Positions 22,931 through 31,644 of a DNA stretch of 64,000 nucleotides are shown piece after piece. The DNA is taken from assembly GCF_024746835.1 (NCBI RefSeq), contig NZ_CP080531.1:2108001-2172000 (forward strand), in the 5' to 3' direction. The DNA is from Mesorhizobium sp. AR02. Lineage in GTDB: Bacteria > Pseudomonadota > Alphaproteobacteria > Rhizobiales > Rhizobiaceae. The notes under the pieces were generated by a model that saw only the letters and a program-made list of their open reading frames with translations, was not told the DNA's origin and did not search any database. A program made the translations under genes and the position numbers. Position 1 is the first letter of the stretch. Each line of letters starts with the position of its first letter.

Positions 22931-22952
22931 GCGGTTTCCCCGGGAAAACCGC
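22931..22952. terminator. Hairpin between convergent genes
   Basis: Arms GCGGTTT and AAACCGC enclose a CCCCGGGA centre, about 40 bases past the stop of the hydrolase and 30 bases from the stop of the DUF3096 gene. The T runs are short. It may act as a bidirectional stop or belong to a dispersed palindromic repeat. Confidence 0.45.
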
Positions 22953-22981
22953 TTCGCACTTTTCCTGGAATTGCTCCGGTT

Positions 22982-23131
22982 TCAGCCGGCAAGATGCGGG
23001 AAAAGCCCGAGCAATCCAACGACGATCAGATAGAGCGCGACGATGTAGTTCAGCAGCCGTGGCATGATGAGGATCAGCACCCCGGCGATCAGCGAGATAA
23101 GCGGCGTGAGCGCGAGCTGGGAAATATGCAT
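22982..23131 (-). CDS. DUF3096 family small membrane protein
   Basis: A 49-residue peptide made almost wholly of two hydrophobic helices (LTPLISLIAGVLILIMPRLL and YIVALYLIVVGLLGL), matching the small DUF3096 family of unknown function. The ATG at 23131 has AAGGA 8 bases upstream; an in-frame start at 23167 adds a polar stretch that is not conserved. Confidence 0.78.
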   Translation of the reverse strand: MHISQLALTPLISLIAGVLILIMPRLLNYIVALYLIVVGLLGLFPHLAG

Positions 23132-23248
23132 GTCGGGGTCCTTCTGGCAGATCCTCTGGGATGACAAAGACGGAGCGGCGGCGCGCCGCCGTCATCAGAA
23201 CGCGGATCCGGCCGGAAGGCTCCAGACGCCTTGCAAAAATAGGGGCGC

Positions 23249-24016
23249 CTACGCGGCGGCGTGATAATATTTCGCTGTCGGCACGATGGACAAGGGTGTC
23301 AGTCGGTTGATGGCCGGATTGGCAAACATCAGCCGCTGTTCCGTGGGCGTCGACCGAAAGAATGGGAACCGTTCGAGTGTGAGGCGCATATTTTCGCCGG
23401 CAGGGATTTCGAACAGGGCGATCCGGGTAAGAACGCCCGGAAATTCCTTAGCCTCGGTCCGCTGCACGGCATTAAAATAACGTGAATAAAAATTGGAATG
23501 CTCGACCTTGACCGGCGTCAGCACCGAGTTCTGGCCAAAATAGAGCGAGGCCACCATGGCAAGCCTGAGTGTCAGGAATGGCAGCACTCCGGGCGCCGGC
23601 GCGCTGTCGGGATCGGTTGCAAACCGGGTTCCGTCGATAAAGGTTTCTCCGCGGGCAAGTCGCTCGAGCAATATTTCCGGATAGGCATCGACGGAGGGCG
23701 AATTCGGGTGCTCGCTGGAAATGTAATGGAAGCGGATCGTGCTGACCAATTCGCCATAGAAATAGACACCGAACCGGTAGGAATTGGGCAGATTGTCCCA
23801 GCGATCCTCGAACATCCCGCTGGCGATTGGGCCGCACATGCCTGAGCGCAGATAGGATTTATAGCGAAGCCGGTAAATCGCCTCCAAATCCTCGCCTCCG
23901 GTAATAAGGCGATAATCGACATGCTCCAGCAGTTGCATCATCGATCGGTTCAGCACCGAATCCCCGGCTGCCCTGACCACGCCAGACGCATTCCTTGCAG
24001 CCGTTACAGCATCCAT
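23249..24016 (-). CDS. FeeM-like N-acyl amino acid synthase (GNAT/autoinducer-synthase fold)
   Basis: A 255-residue protein resembling FeeM-type N-acyl amino acid synthases, relatives of LuxI acyl-homoserine lactone synthases. The N-terminal helix has YRLRYKSYLRSGM, followed by YFYGELVSTIRFHY (the LuxI-like beta strand with Arg), ETFIDGTRFATDP, and a C-terminal region. Family members use an acyl carrier protein thioester to acylate an amino acid. An ATG at 24073 would add 19 residues; the ATG at 24016 has GAGGA 6 bases upstream. The gene stands alone downstream of a GGDEF-EAL gene, with no adjacent regulator or acyl carrier gene. The product is not predictable. Confidence 0.7.
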   Translation of the reverse strand: MDAVTAARNASGVVRAAGDSVLNRSMMQLLEHVDYRLITGGEDLEAIYRLRYKSYLRSGMCGPIASGMFEDRWDNLPNSYRFGVYFYGELVSTIRFHYISSEHPNSPSVDAYPEILLERLARGETFIDGTRFATDPDSAPAPGVLPFLTLRLAMVASLYFGQNSVLTPVKVEHSNFYSRYFNAVQRTEAKEFPGVLTRIALFEIPAGENMRLTLERFPFFRSTPTEQRLMFANPAINRLTPLSIVPTAKYYHAAA

Positions 24017-24321
24017 TATCTGTCCTCGAAATTCCGCCTGTGCATAGGCTAGTCGAGTGAAAATGAGACACAAGCTGAAATTTAGATGTTGTTGATTTAC
24101 CTTATGTTAACCTTAACGGCTGAGCGCCCCGTTTGAGAATGTCCTGGTGAGCAATGCGCCGGAGAAGGACGGGGATCATGGCCTCCGGGACATCGCACCT
24201 CCATCGACAAACAGGCGCGTGAGCTGGGCCTACTTGGGCTGAGGATCATCGTGGCGCCCGCGTCAGCGTCGAATCCATTCGAACAGACGCCAGGAATCAA
24301 GCGAGCTTCGAAGTCACGGCG
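24017..24321. other. Intergenic region upstream of the FeeM-like gene
   Basis: About 300 bases with no convincing gene. The part next to the FeeM-like gene is AT-rich and presumably holds its promoter on the minus strand; a TTGTGT at 24069-24074 (minus strand) is a possible -35 element with a poor -10 match. A GTTAACCTTAAC direct repeat lies at 24105-24116. Nothing else was recognised. Confidence 0.4.
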
Positions 24322-26637
24322 CTAAATGGCTGTCCGTTTGCCGGTGGGACGCAGGTCAGCGGCGAATGGCCAGGTGACATTCGACATCGTCTCGATACCC
24401 GACGCACTGAGCGCGGCACCGAACAGGAAGCCTTGCACGAGATCGGGTTTGACCTGCAGGGCCAGGATCTTGAGCTGCTCAAAGGTCTCGACGCCTTCGA
24501 CGGTCACGGAAAGTCCCAGTGGCCGCGACAGGTTGACGATGCCCTTGAGCAGTTCCAACGAACGCGGGTTCTGGGTGACATCTATCAGGAACGAGCGGTC
24601 GATCTTGATCTTGTCGAGCGGCAGCTTGTGCAGGTAGCTCAGGCTCGAATAACCGGTGCCGAAATCGTCAAGCGCGATGCGAACGCCAATCTGCTTCAAC
24701 TCCTCGATGTACTGCCGCGTCAGCGACTTGTCGTCGAGCAGCGCGGTTTCAGTGACCTCGATCTCCAGCCGGCCGGCGGCGAGACCGGAACTGGCCAGTG
24801 CATCGCGAACCTTCTGGATGACGTCGCGGTTGCGGAAATCCTTGGCTGAGAGGTTGACCGAGACACTGGTCTGATCCGGCCATTTGGCGCATTCGGTGCA
24901 GGCTGCCTGCAACACGAAGGTGCTGATCTCGGAAATGATGCCCATTTCCTCGGCGAGCGGAATGAAGATGCCGGGCGAAATCGGTCCGAGATCGGGATGA
25001 TCCCAACGGCACAGCGCCTCGCAACTGGCTATGCGCATGGTGCTCATCGCCACGATGGGCTGATAGACCACCCGCAGGCTCTTGCTTTCCACCGCGCTGC
25101 GCAGATCCGCCTTCATCAACTGGCGGTTGCGGAACGCCGCGTCCATTGCCGCCTCGAACAGCCGCCAGCCGTTCTTGCCAAGCTCCTTGGCTTTGTAAAG
25201 CGCCAGATCCGCCTTGACGATCATGGCGTCGACATCGCTGTCCCTGACCCGTGCCAATACCGCGCCGCCGCTGGCCTGGATGCGCAGCCCATGGCCGGCG
25301 ACGTCCACCTCGCCCTGCAATGCCGCAAAGATCTCGTCGATCTGCGTGGTCAGGTGGCTTTCATCCTCGATGCGGTCGAAGAAGACCATGAATTCGTCGC
25401 CACCGAAACGGCTGACGGTGATGCCTTGCCCCGCAACGGCAGCGAGCCGCTCGGCAACCGCGTAGATCAACCCGTCGCCGATCGGATGCCCGAGCGTGTC
25501 GTTGACGCTCTTGAAATCATCGAGGTCGAGCACGGCCAAACCGCAGAGACGGTCGCGGTCTCCGGACGCCATCGCCTCACCGACGAGTTCATGGAAATAG
25601 GCGCGATTGGGCAGGCCGGTGAGATTGTCGTAGCGTGCCATGAAGCGGATCTTGTCTTCCGCCTCGACGCGGGCGGTCACGTCCTCGAAGGTGATGACCC
25701 CCAGCTCCTGGCTGCCCTCACGCGCCGAAAATTCATAGTGCTGGCCGTTGGCGAGCGAAACGAGCACCTTGCGGTCGCGGCCCTCGCGCAGGGCGCGTGT
25801 CAGCTGGGCCTCGATATAGCGGCAATCCTTCGGCGCCAGCATGCCGCCAGCGACACCGCGCATCAAAAGACCGTGGATCGACCGCCCGAGCAGCGCATCC
25901 CCGGACTTGAGCGACATCAGATGGGCGGCTTCGGCATTGGCGACCGCCACGCGGCCGTTGGGGCCGAGCATGACAAGGCCGTGCGACATGGTGTTGAGGG
26001 CGCGATCGAACCTGTGCGCCAGCTTCCTCGCTTCCTTGTGGCCGATGACCGCCGAGAAAAGCACGTCGCGGACGTGGTCGGCACTGTTGATCGTGATGAA
26101 CGTCAGCGGGATGATCATCAAGCCCAGGACGACCGAAGGGACATCCATGCGCAGCAAGAGTGCAAGTGCTGCCGGACCAATGAAGGTCACGGAAAAAATC
26201 CGCACCATGAGCGGAGACCCGTAGTTCCGGCCAACAACCGTCACCAAGGTTGCGATGGCCAGCGACGTCGCGGCCAGTTCAGCAAAGGGGTCGGGATAAA
26301 CATAGATCGATATGAAGCACAGCGCGCCCAACCCGAGGCCTTGCAGGCTGCCCTTGAGGATGTAGTTGCGCTCCCACCGCTGCGCCTCTTGGACATTGGC
26401 TATTACACCGCCCGCTTTTCGGAAGTCACGAATGCCGAAGTAGCGGAAAAGGCTGATGGACAGCAGAGTAAAAGAGAAAGCCAGGAACAATGGATTGTGC
26501 GTGCGGAAGTAGATCATGAATCCGAGGATCCAGTAGCAGACGCCGCCAATCACCAGCATGTGGGCGTTGTCGAACAACGACCGCACAAACTGGATGTAAA
26601 CATCCGCCGGGATGTTTTCGGTCTTTGTTCTGCCCAT
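24322..26637 (-). CDS. Membrane-bound diguanylate cyclase/phosphodiesterase (GGDEF-EAL) with PAS-like sensor
   Basis: A 771-residue c-di-GMP enzyme. Residues 1-190 hold several membrane helices (for example VCYWILGFMIYF and LFLAFSFTLLSISLF). A PAS-like segment follows (about 215-330). The GGDEF domain has an intact active site, SRFGGDEFMVF (about residue 412). The EAL domain has EALCRWDHP (about residue 539) and DDFGTGYSSLSYLHKLPLDKIKIDRSF, so both synthesis and hydrolysis are chemically possible. It probably senses a membrane-related signal. It is monocistronic, with the FeeM-like gene downstream on the same strand. Confidence 0.93.
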   Translation of the reverse strand: MGRTKTENIPADVYIQFVRSLFDNAHMLVIGGVCYWILGFMIYFRTHNPLFLAFSFTLLSISLFRYFGIRDFRKAGGVIANVQEAQRWERNYILKGSLQGLGLGALCFISIYVYPDPFAELAATSLAIATLVTVVGRNYGSPLMVRIFSVTFIGPAALALLLRMDVPSVVLGLMIIPLTFITINSADHVRDVLFSAVIGHKEARKLAHRFDRALNTMSHGLVMLGPNGRVAVANAEAAHLMSLKSGDALLGRSIHGLLMRGVAGGMLAPKDCRYIEAQLTRALREGRDRKVLVSLANGQHYEFSAREGSQELGVITFEDVTARVEAEDKIRFMARYDNLTGLPNRAYFHELVGEAMASGDRDRLCGLAVLDLDDFKSVNDTLGHPIGDGLIYAVAERLAAVAGQGITVSRFGGDEFMVFFDRIEDESHLTTQIDEIFAALQGEVDVAGHGLRIQASGGAVLARVRDSDVDAMIVKADLALYKAKELGKNGWRLFEAAMDAAFRNRQLMKADLRSAVESKSLRVVYQPIVAMSTMRIASCEALCRWDHPDLGPISPGIFIPLAEEMGIISEISTFVLQAACTECAKWPDQTSVSVNLSAKDFRNRDVIQKVRDALASSGLAAGRLEIEVTETALLDDKSLTRQYIEELKQIGVRIALDDFGTGYSSLSYLHKLPLDKIKIDRSFLIDVTQNPRSLELLKGIVNLSRPLGLSVTVEGVETFEQLKILALQVKPDLVQGFLFGAALSASGIETMSNVTWPFAADLRPTGKRTAI

Positions 26638-26773
26638 GTCGTCGGCCCAACGCTAGGCCTCGTCATCCCACATTCGCCTTAAGAAAGGCTTAGAACAGTG
26701 GTTTCGGCTCGGTTGCCGAAGGCGCGCAAAGGCAGGACCGGCTGGGAAATCAAGCTTCAGGTAAACAAGGCCT

Positions 26774-29700
26774 TCACTCGGCGGCTTGAAGTGCGGGCCC
26801 TACCGGTGCGTTTGCGAGGCGCTGGAGCAACCGGGAGCGCTCGCCCGCGGCCTTTTCAGCACTGGCCTGCCGGACATGGCCATAACCACGGATGAGCGCG
26901 GGGACCGAGACGAGAGCGACCGCCGCATCGGCCTTGCCCGGTGCCAGCGACTTGGCGACGAGCTCAAGATCCGCCTCATATTGCGCCAAAAGCTGCCGTT
27001 CCATGCGTCGTTCGGCGGCATAGCCAAACAGGTCGAAAGCGGTGCCGCGCAGGCCCTTCAGCGCCGCCAGCAGGCGAAAACCCTTCATCATCCAGGGCCC
27101 GAAGCTCGATTTCCGAGGGCTTCCGTCATTGCCGCGACGTCCCATGATCGGCGGTGCGAGATGGAATTCGAGTTTCTCGTAGCTCTGGAACTGCTTGCCT
27201 AGCTCGGCGGCGAAGGAGCCGTCGGTATAGAGCCGCGCCACCTCATATTCATCCTTGATCGCCATCAGCTTGAACAGGTTCCTGGCCGCCGCCTCGGTCA
27301 CGGCGGTCGAGCCGGGCACGGCCTTGGCCTCCGCGGCGCGCAGCAGCGCCAGCCTGTCGACATAGCGCTTGCCGTAGGCGGCGTTCTGGTAAGCGGTCAG
27401 GAAGGCGACACGGCGGGCAATGATCTCATCCAGCGTCTGCGCGACCGGGGCGGTTTGTCCCGCCTTGCCCGGCTGGGCGACGAGGCCGCGCACGAAATCC
27501 GGCTGGTGCGCCGCACGGCGGCCCCAACGGAAGGCGGCGATGTTCATCGCCACCGCTTCGCCGTTCAATTCGATAGCCTTTTCAACGGCTTCTGCCGACA
27601 GCGGCAGGCCGCCATGCTGGAAGGCAAAGCCGAGCATGAACATATTGGCGCCGAGCGAATTGCCGAACAGCGCGGTGGCGGTGCGGGTGGCGTCGAAGAA
27701 ATGCGCCTTGTCGTCGCCGGCGGCGGTGCGGATCGCCTTCTTCAGGCGTTCGATCGGCAACGAGAAATCCGCTGACCGGGCAAACTCGCCGGGCATGATC
27801 TCGGCGGTGTTGGCGAGGAAAATCGTATGGCCCTCGCGCACCGCCGTCAGCACCTTCTTGGCACCCGAGACGACGAGGTCGCAGCCAAGCACGAGATCGG
27901 CCTTCCCCGCCGAAACACGGATGGCGTGGATGTCGTCCGGCGTGCGGGCAATGCGGACATGGGTGAACACCGAGCCGCCCTTCTGGGCGAGGCCGGCCAT
28001 GTCGATCATGCCGCAGCCCTTGTCCTCGAGATGGGCCGCCATGCCGAGCACAGCACCCACGGTGACCACGCCGGTGCCGCCGACACCGTCGATGATCGCC
28101 GCCCAACCCTCAGCGCCCAGCGGGAATTCGGCAGGCGTCGGCACGCCGTCGAGCGGATCGGTCTTGCCGGCAAGGCCTTCCGCCTTGCGGATCTTGGCGC
28201 CGTGCACGGTGACGAAGGACGGGCAGAAGCCGTTGACGCAGGAGAAATCCTTGTTGCAGCTCGACTGGTCGATCCTGCGCTTGCGGCCGAATTCGGTCTC
28301 GACCGGCTGGATCGAGACGCAGTTCGACTGCACGCCGCAATCGCCGCAGCCTTCGCAAACCAGTTCGTTGATGAAGACGCGCTTGTCGGGATCGGGAAAG
28401 GTGCCGCGCTTGCGGCGCCGGCGTTTTTCGGCGGCGCAGGTCTGGTCGTAGATCAGGATCGACACGCCCTTGACGTCGCGCAGCTCGCGCTGGACGAGAT
28501 CGAGGTCGTCGCGGTGATGGATGGTGGCGCCGGCCGGGAATTCGGCTTTGCCGGCATATTTGTCCGGTTCGTCGGTGACGATGGCGATGCGGTCGACGCC
28601 CTCGGCCCGCACCTGCCTGGCGATCATGTCCACCGTCAGGCCGCCCTCATGCGGCTGGCCGCCGGTCATCGCCACGGCATCGTTGTAGAGGATCTTGTAA
28701 GTGATGTTGGCGTCGGTCGACAGGGCGAAGCGGATCGCCAGCGTGCCGGAATGGTTGTAGGTGCCGTCGCCGAGATTCTGGAAGATGTGGCCACGCTTCG
28801 AGAACGGCGCCTGGCCGACCCATTGCGCGCCCTCGCCGCCCATGGCGGTGAAGCCCAGCGTGTTGCGGTCCATCCACAGCGCCATGAAATGGCAGCCGAT
28901 GCCGGCGGCGGCGATCGAGCCATCCGGTACCTTGGTCGAGGAATTGTGCGGGCAGCCGGAACAGAAGAAGGGCGTGCGCGAACCGATGTCGGTGGCATCG
29001 GCCAGCATCGCCTGGAACTGGCGCAGCTTGCCCACCCGCGCCGAAATCTCCTCCGACGGGCCGATGGTTTTGACGATCCTCTCGCCAAGGGCAATGGCGA
29101 TCTCGTTGGGGTCGAGCGCGCCCTTGGCCGGGAACAGCCAGTCGCCGCGCTCGTTCTTCTTGCCGACGATGACCGGCTGCATGGCGGTGCCATAGAGGCT
29201 TTCGCGCAGCTGCACTTCGATCAGCGAGCGCTTTTCCTCGACGACGACGATGGTGTCGAGGCCGCGGGCAAAGTCGGCGATGTGATGCAGGTCGAGCGGC
29301 CACGGGCAGCCGACCTTGAACAGCCGCACGCCAATGCGGTTGGCGGCCGCCTCGTCGATGCCGATATCCTCCAGCGCCTGGCGGACATCGAGATAGCTCT
29401 TGCCCAGGGTGATGATGCCGAGCTTCGGGCTGCGGCCGCCGGAATAGACGATGTGGTTCAGCCCGTTGGCATGGATGAAGGCGGAGGCCGCGGCACGCTT
29501 GTACTCGTGCAGTCGCTCCTCCTGGCCCAGCATGTCGATTTCGTGGCGGATGTTGAGGCCGCCCGGCGGCATGTCGAACTCCGGCACGACGATGTTGAGC
29601 CGTTCGAGCGAGGCATCGACCGAGGCCGTCGATTCGATGTTGTCCTTGACGCATTTGATCGCCGCCCAGGTGCCGGCGAAACGCGACATGGCAAAGCCGT

Positions 29701-30253
29701 AGAGGCCGTAGTCGATGATCTCCTGGACGCCGGCCGGGTTAAGAATCGGCACCATGGTGTCGACGAAGAGGAATTCGGTGGCGTGCGCATTGGTCGAGGA
29801 TTCGGCCATATGGTCGTCGCCCATGAGCGCAAGGACACCGCCATGCTTCGACGAGCCGGCGAGATTGGCGTGGCGGAACACGTCGCCTGAACGATCGACG
29901 CCCGGACCCTTGCCGTACCAGACCGAAAAGACACCATCATGGGTGCCCTCGCCCAGCAATTCCGTCTGCTGCGACCCCCAGCAGGCGGTGGCGGCAAGCT
30001 CCTCGTTGAGGCCAGGCTGGAAGACGATATCGGCCCCGGCGAGCTGCTTCTTGGCCTTCCACAACTGCATATCGAGGCCGCCGAGCGGCGAGCCGCGATA
30101 GCCGGAGACGAAACCGGCCGTGTTCAGACCCGCGCGGCGGTCGCGTTCGCGCTGCATCAGGAGCATGCGGATCACCGCCTGCGCGCCGGACAGGAAGATG
30201 CGCTCCTTCCCGAGATCGAACTTGTCGTCGAGCGCGACATCATGCAGCGTCAT
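26774..30253 (-). CDS. Indolepyruvate ferredoxin oxidoreductase, fused alpha/beta/gamma form
   Basis: A 1159-residue single-chain 2-oxoacid oxidoreductase. It decarboxylates aryl pyruvates such as indolepyruvate to the acyl-CoA, using thiamine diphosphate and iron-sulfur clusters. The N-terminal part has GYRGSPLGGLD; the TPP-binding region has GGEGAQWVGQAPF and LGDGTYNHSG; a cluster-binding segment CEGCGDCGVQSNC lies near residue 632 with further Cys after it; the C-terminal gamma-like part has GVGGTGVVTVGAVLG. The ATG at 30253 has AGAGGA upstream; the longer in-frame start at 30316 is not conserved. It is common in proteobacteria for aromatic amino acid breakdown. Confidence 0.94.
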   Translation of the reverse strand: MTLHDVALDDKFDLGKERIFLSGAQAVIRMLLMQRERDRRAGLNTAGFVSGYRGSPLGGLDMQLWKAKKQLAGADIVFQPGLNEELAATACWGSQQTELLGEGTHDGVFSVWYGKGPGVDRSGDVFRHANLAGSSKHGGVLALMGDDHMAESSTNAHATEFLFVDTMVPILNPAGVQEIIDYGLYGFAMSRFAGTWAAIKCVKDNIESTASVDASLERLNIVVPEFDMPPGGLNIRHEIDMLGQEERLHEYKRAAASAFIHANGLNHIVYSGGRSPKLGIITLGKSYLDVRQALEDIGIDEAAANRIGVRLFKVGCPWPLDLHHIADFARGLDTIVVVEEKRSLIEVQLRESLYGTAMQPVIVGKKNERGDWLFPAKGALDPNEIAIALGERIVKTIGPSEEISARVGKLRQFQAMLADATDIGSRTPFFCSGCPHNSSTKVPDGSIAAAGIGCHFMALWMDRNTLGFTAMGGEGAQWVGQAPFSKRGHIFQNLGDGTYNHSGTLAIRFALSTDANITYKILYNDAVAMTGGQPHEGGLTVDMIARQVRAEGVDRIAIVTDEPDKYAGKAEFPAGATIHHRDDLDLVQRELRDVKGVSILIYDQTCAAEKRRRRKRGTFPDPDKRVFINELVCEGCGDCGVQSNCVSIQPVETEFGRKRRIDQSSCNKDFSCVNGFCPSFVTVHGAKIRKAEGLAGKTDPLDGVPTPAEFPLGAEGWAAIIDGVGGTGVVTVGAVLGMAAHLEDKGCGMIDMAGLAQKGGSVFTHVRIARTPDDIHAIRVSAGKADLVLGCDLVVSGAKKVLTAVREGHTIFLANTAEIMPGEFARSADFSLPIERLKKAIRTAAGDDKAHFFDATRTATALFGNSLGANMFMLGFAFQHGGLPLSAEAVEKAIELNGEAVAMNIAAFRWGRRAAHQPDFVRGLVAQPGKAGQTAPVAQTLDEIIARRVAFLTAYQNAAYGKRYVDRLALLRAAEAKAVPGSTAVTEAAARNLFKLMAIKDEYEVARLYTDGSFAAELGKQFQSYEKLEFHLAPPIMGRRGNDGSPRKSSFGPWMMKGFRLLAALKGLRGTAFDLFGYAAERRMERQLLAQYEADLELVAKSLAPGKADAAVALVSVPALIRGYGHVRQASAEKAAGERSRLLQRLANAPVGPALQAAE

Positions 30254-30461
30254 CAGGCATTTCCTCTGCGAAGGCCGCGCGGGGGAGGCGGCCAACGTCG
30301 GGATCGGATGGCGCATCCTTTATCCCCTTGCAAGGCAGGTCAAACAAAATCGAAGGGACCAGGCAACGCGCAACAAGCGGTCCTGCGGGCGCTGGATCGC
30401 GCATGAAACCGCTCGCCGACCGTGCGACGGCGCACGAAAATTCCAGCAAGAGCTGGTGCCT

Positions 30462-30995
30462 TCAGCCGGCTTTCGAGCAGTCCGGCTTCGGCTCACCCGG
30501 CAGCTTGCCGTCGGGATGGCCGGCGAGGTCGGGGTTGGCGGTATAGAGCTGGTCCATGACCAACGGCCGATCGGGCAAGATCGACTGGTCTTCCGTCGAC
30601 ATCAGCGTGGTGTCGATCTTCTGCAGGACCGCACCGTCGGGGCCCTTGATGCTGATGGCGATGGCATAGGGCTTGTTCTTGACGATGCAGGTCAGCGCCG
30701 GGCTCTCCAGGCTCACCTTGTCGAGCTTCGGCCAGACTTTCTGCTCGATCACCAACGGCGCGCCGCCAGCAGGATTCTGGAAGTTGGCAACCGCCACCTG
30801 GCCCTCGCCCATCGGCTGCAAGGGCCGCAGCGTCACGACATAGGTCGCCCTGGCGAGACGGTAATTGAAGACGAATATCTTGCCGGAAACCTCGAACAGT
30901 TTGCCCTCGCCACCGGTATCGCGGCAGGCGCCGAGGGTCGCGGCGGCAATCAACATGGCGCCGGCAACGACCGCGCGTGAAAATCCTCTAGGCAT
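30462..30995 (-). CDS. Lipoprotein of unknown function
   Basis: A 177-residue predicted lipoprotein. The signal segment (FSRAVVAGAMLIAAATLGAC) ends in a lipobox with the acylated Cys at position 24, then DTGGEGKLFEVSGKIFVFNY begins a beta-rich domain, with two further Cys near the middle and end. No family was recognised. The ATG at 30995 overlaps the end of the CGNR gene by 8 bases, so the two are probably translated together. A longer reading upstream in the same frame only shadows the CGNR gene. Confidence 0.8.
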   Translation of the reverse strand: MPRGFSRAVVAGAMLIAAATLGACRDTGGEGKLFEVSGKIFVFNYRLARATYVVTLRPLQPMGEGQVAVANFQNPAGGAPLVIEQKVWPKLDKVSLESPALTCIVKNKPYAIAISIKGPDGAVLQKIDTTLMSTEDQSILPDRPLVMDQLYTANPDLAGHPDGKLPGEPKPDCSKAG

Positions 30996-31596
30996 GTTTG
31001 ACCTCATGGGCGGCCCTGCGGCGGCGATAGTGACGACTTGCCTTCTGCCGATTGCCGCACACCGCCATGTCGCACCAAAGGCGGCTGGAATTGCGGCTTC
31101 TGTCGACGAACAGCCAGGTGCAGTTGGGGCAGATCCTGAGCCGCGCAACGGTGTCGTCGCGCAACAGCGAAAGGGCTGAAACCGCCAGCGCCGCCTCGAA
31201 CGCGATCGGCGCCAGGGGATCGCCGAACGGCCTTCCCGGCGCGCCGACCTCGGTCCGGCTGCCGGCCAGGCCCTCGGCACAGGCGCGCAGGAAGTCTGGC
31301 AGGTCAACAGTGGAAACCGCGCCCTTCGACACCGCGCCGCGAAACAGCCGGTCGGTCGTCTCACGGATCGACAGCACGACGGGCGCGATCGCCGACGGCG
31401 AGGATACCGTAAGCCGCCTGTCGCCGAGCTCGGCGGCGCGAAAGCCGCTGGCCGCATCGGCGAAGCGGGCGATCTCGGCCGGATCGTCGAAGCGGTCGAA
31501 CGTGCGCTGGGGATCGCCGCGCAGCACGACGGTGTTCGCCGTATCGAGCGCGAGCAGGCCGCCGGTGAAGCGGTGTGGGGTCCAGGCAACAGTCAT
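30988..31596 (-). CDS. ABATE/CGNR zinc-finger transcriptional regulator
   Basis: A 202-residue protein of the ABATE-CGNR family. The N-terminal ABATE-like half has LDTANTVVLRG; the C-terminal treble-clef zinc finger reads CPNCTWLFVDRSRN and then CDMAVCGNRQKASRHYRRRR, giving the four Cys and the CGNR signature. Such proteins are thought to bind DNA and a small ligand. It starts at ATG 31596, divergent from a LivH-like permease 48 bases away, with an inverted repeat between them that is a natural operator candidate. The lipoprotein gene follows in the same operon. Confidence 0.9.
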   Translation of the reverse strand: MTVAWTPHRFTGGLLALDTANTVVLRGDPQRTFDRFDDPAEIARFADAASGFRAAELGDRRLTVSSPSAIAPVVLSIRETTDRLFRGAVSKGAVSTVDLPDFLRACAEGLAGSRTEVGAPGRPFGDPLAPIAFEAALAVSALSLLRDDTVARLRICPNCTWLFVDRSRNSSRLWCDMAVCGNRQKASRHYRRRRAAHEVKHA

Positions 31597-31604
31597 GGCA
31601 CAAA

Positions 31605-31638
31605 ATCTAACCGATAAATCGCATTTGACAAGTTAGAT
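31605..31638. promoter_or_regulatory. Inverted repeat ATCTAAC-N20-GTTAGAT in the divergent promoter region
   Basis: Perfect 7-base arms 20 bases apart fill the 48-base gap between the CGNR regulator and the divergent permease gene. A TTGACA element lies inside it. The location suggests control of both genes by the regulator encoded next to it; this is inference. Confidence 0.45.
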
Positions 31639-31644
31639 TCAGCG

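Noticed and set aside
24997..26682. A 561-codon open frame on the plus strand over the GGDEF-EAL gene
   Set aside because: It is antisense to a gene with intact motifs and shows the composition of a codon shadow.
27827..29890. A 687-codon open frame on the plus strand
   Set aside because: It is antisense to the indolepyruvate oxidoreductase gene, with no recognisable domain.
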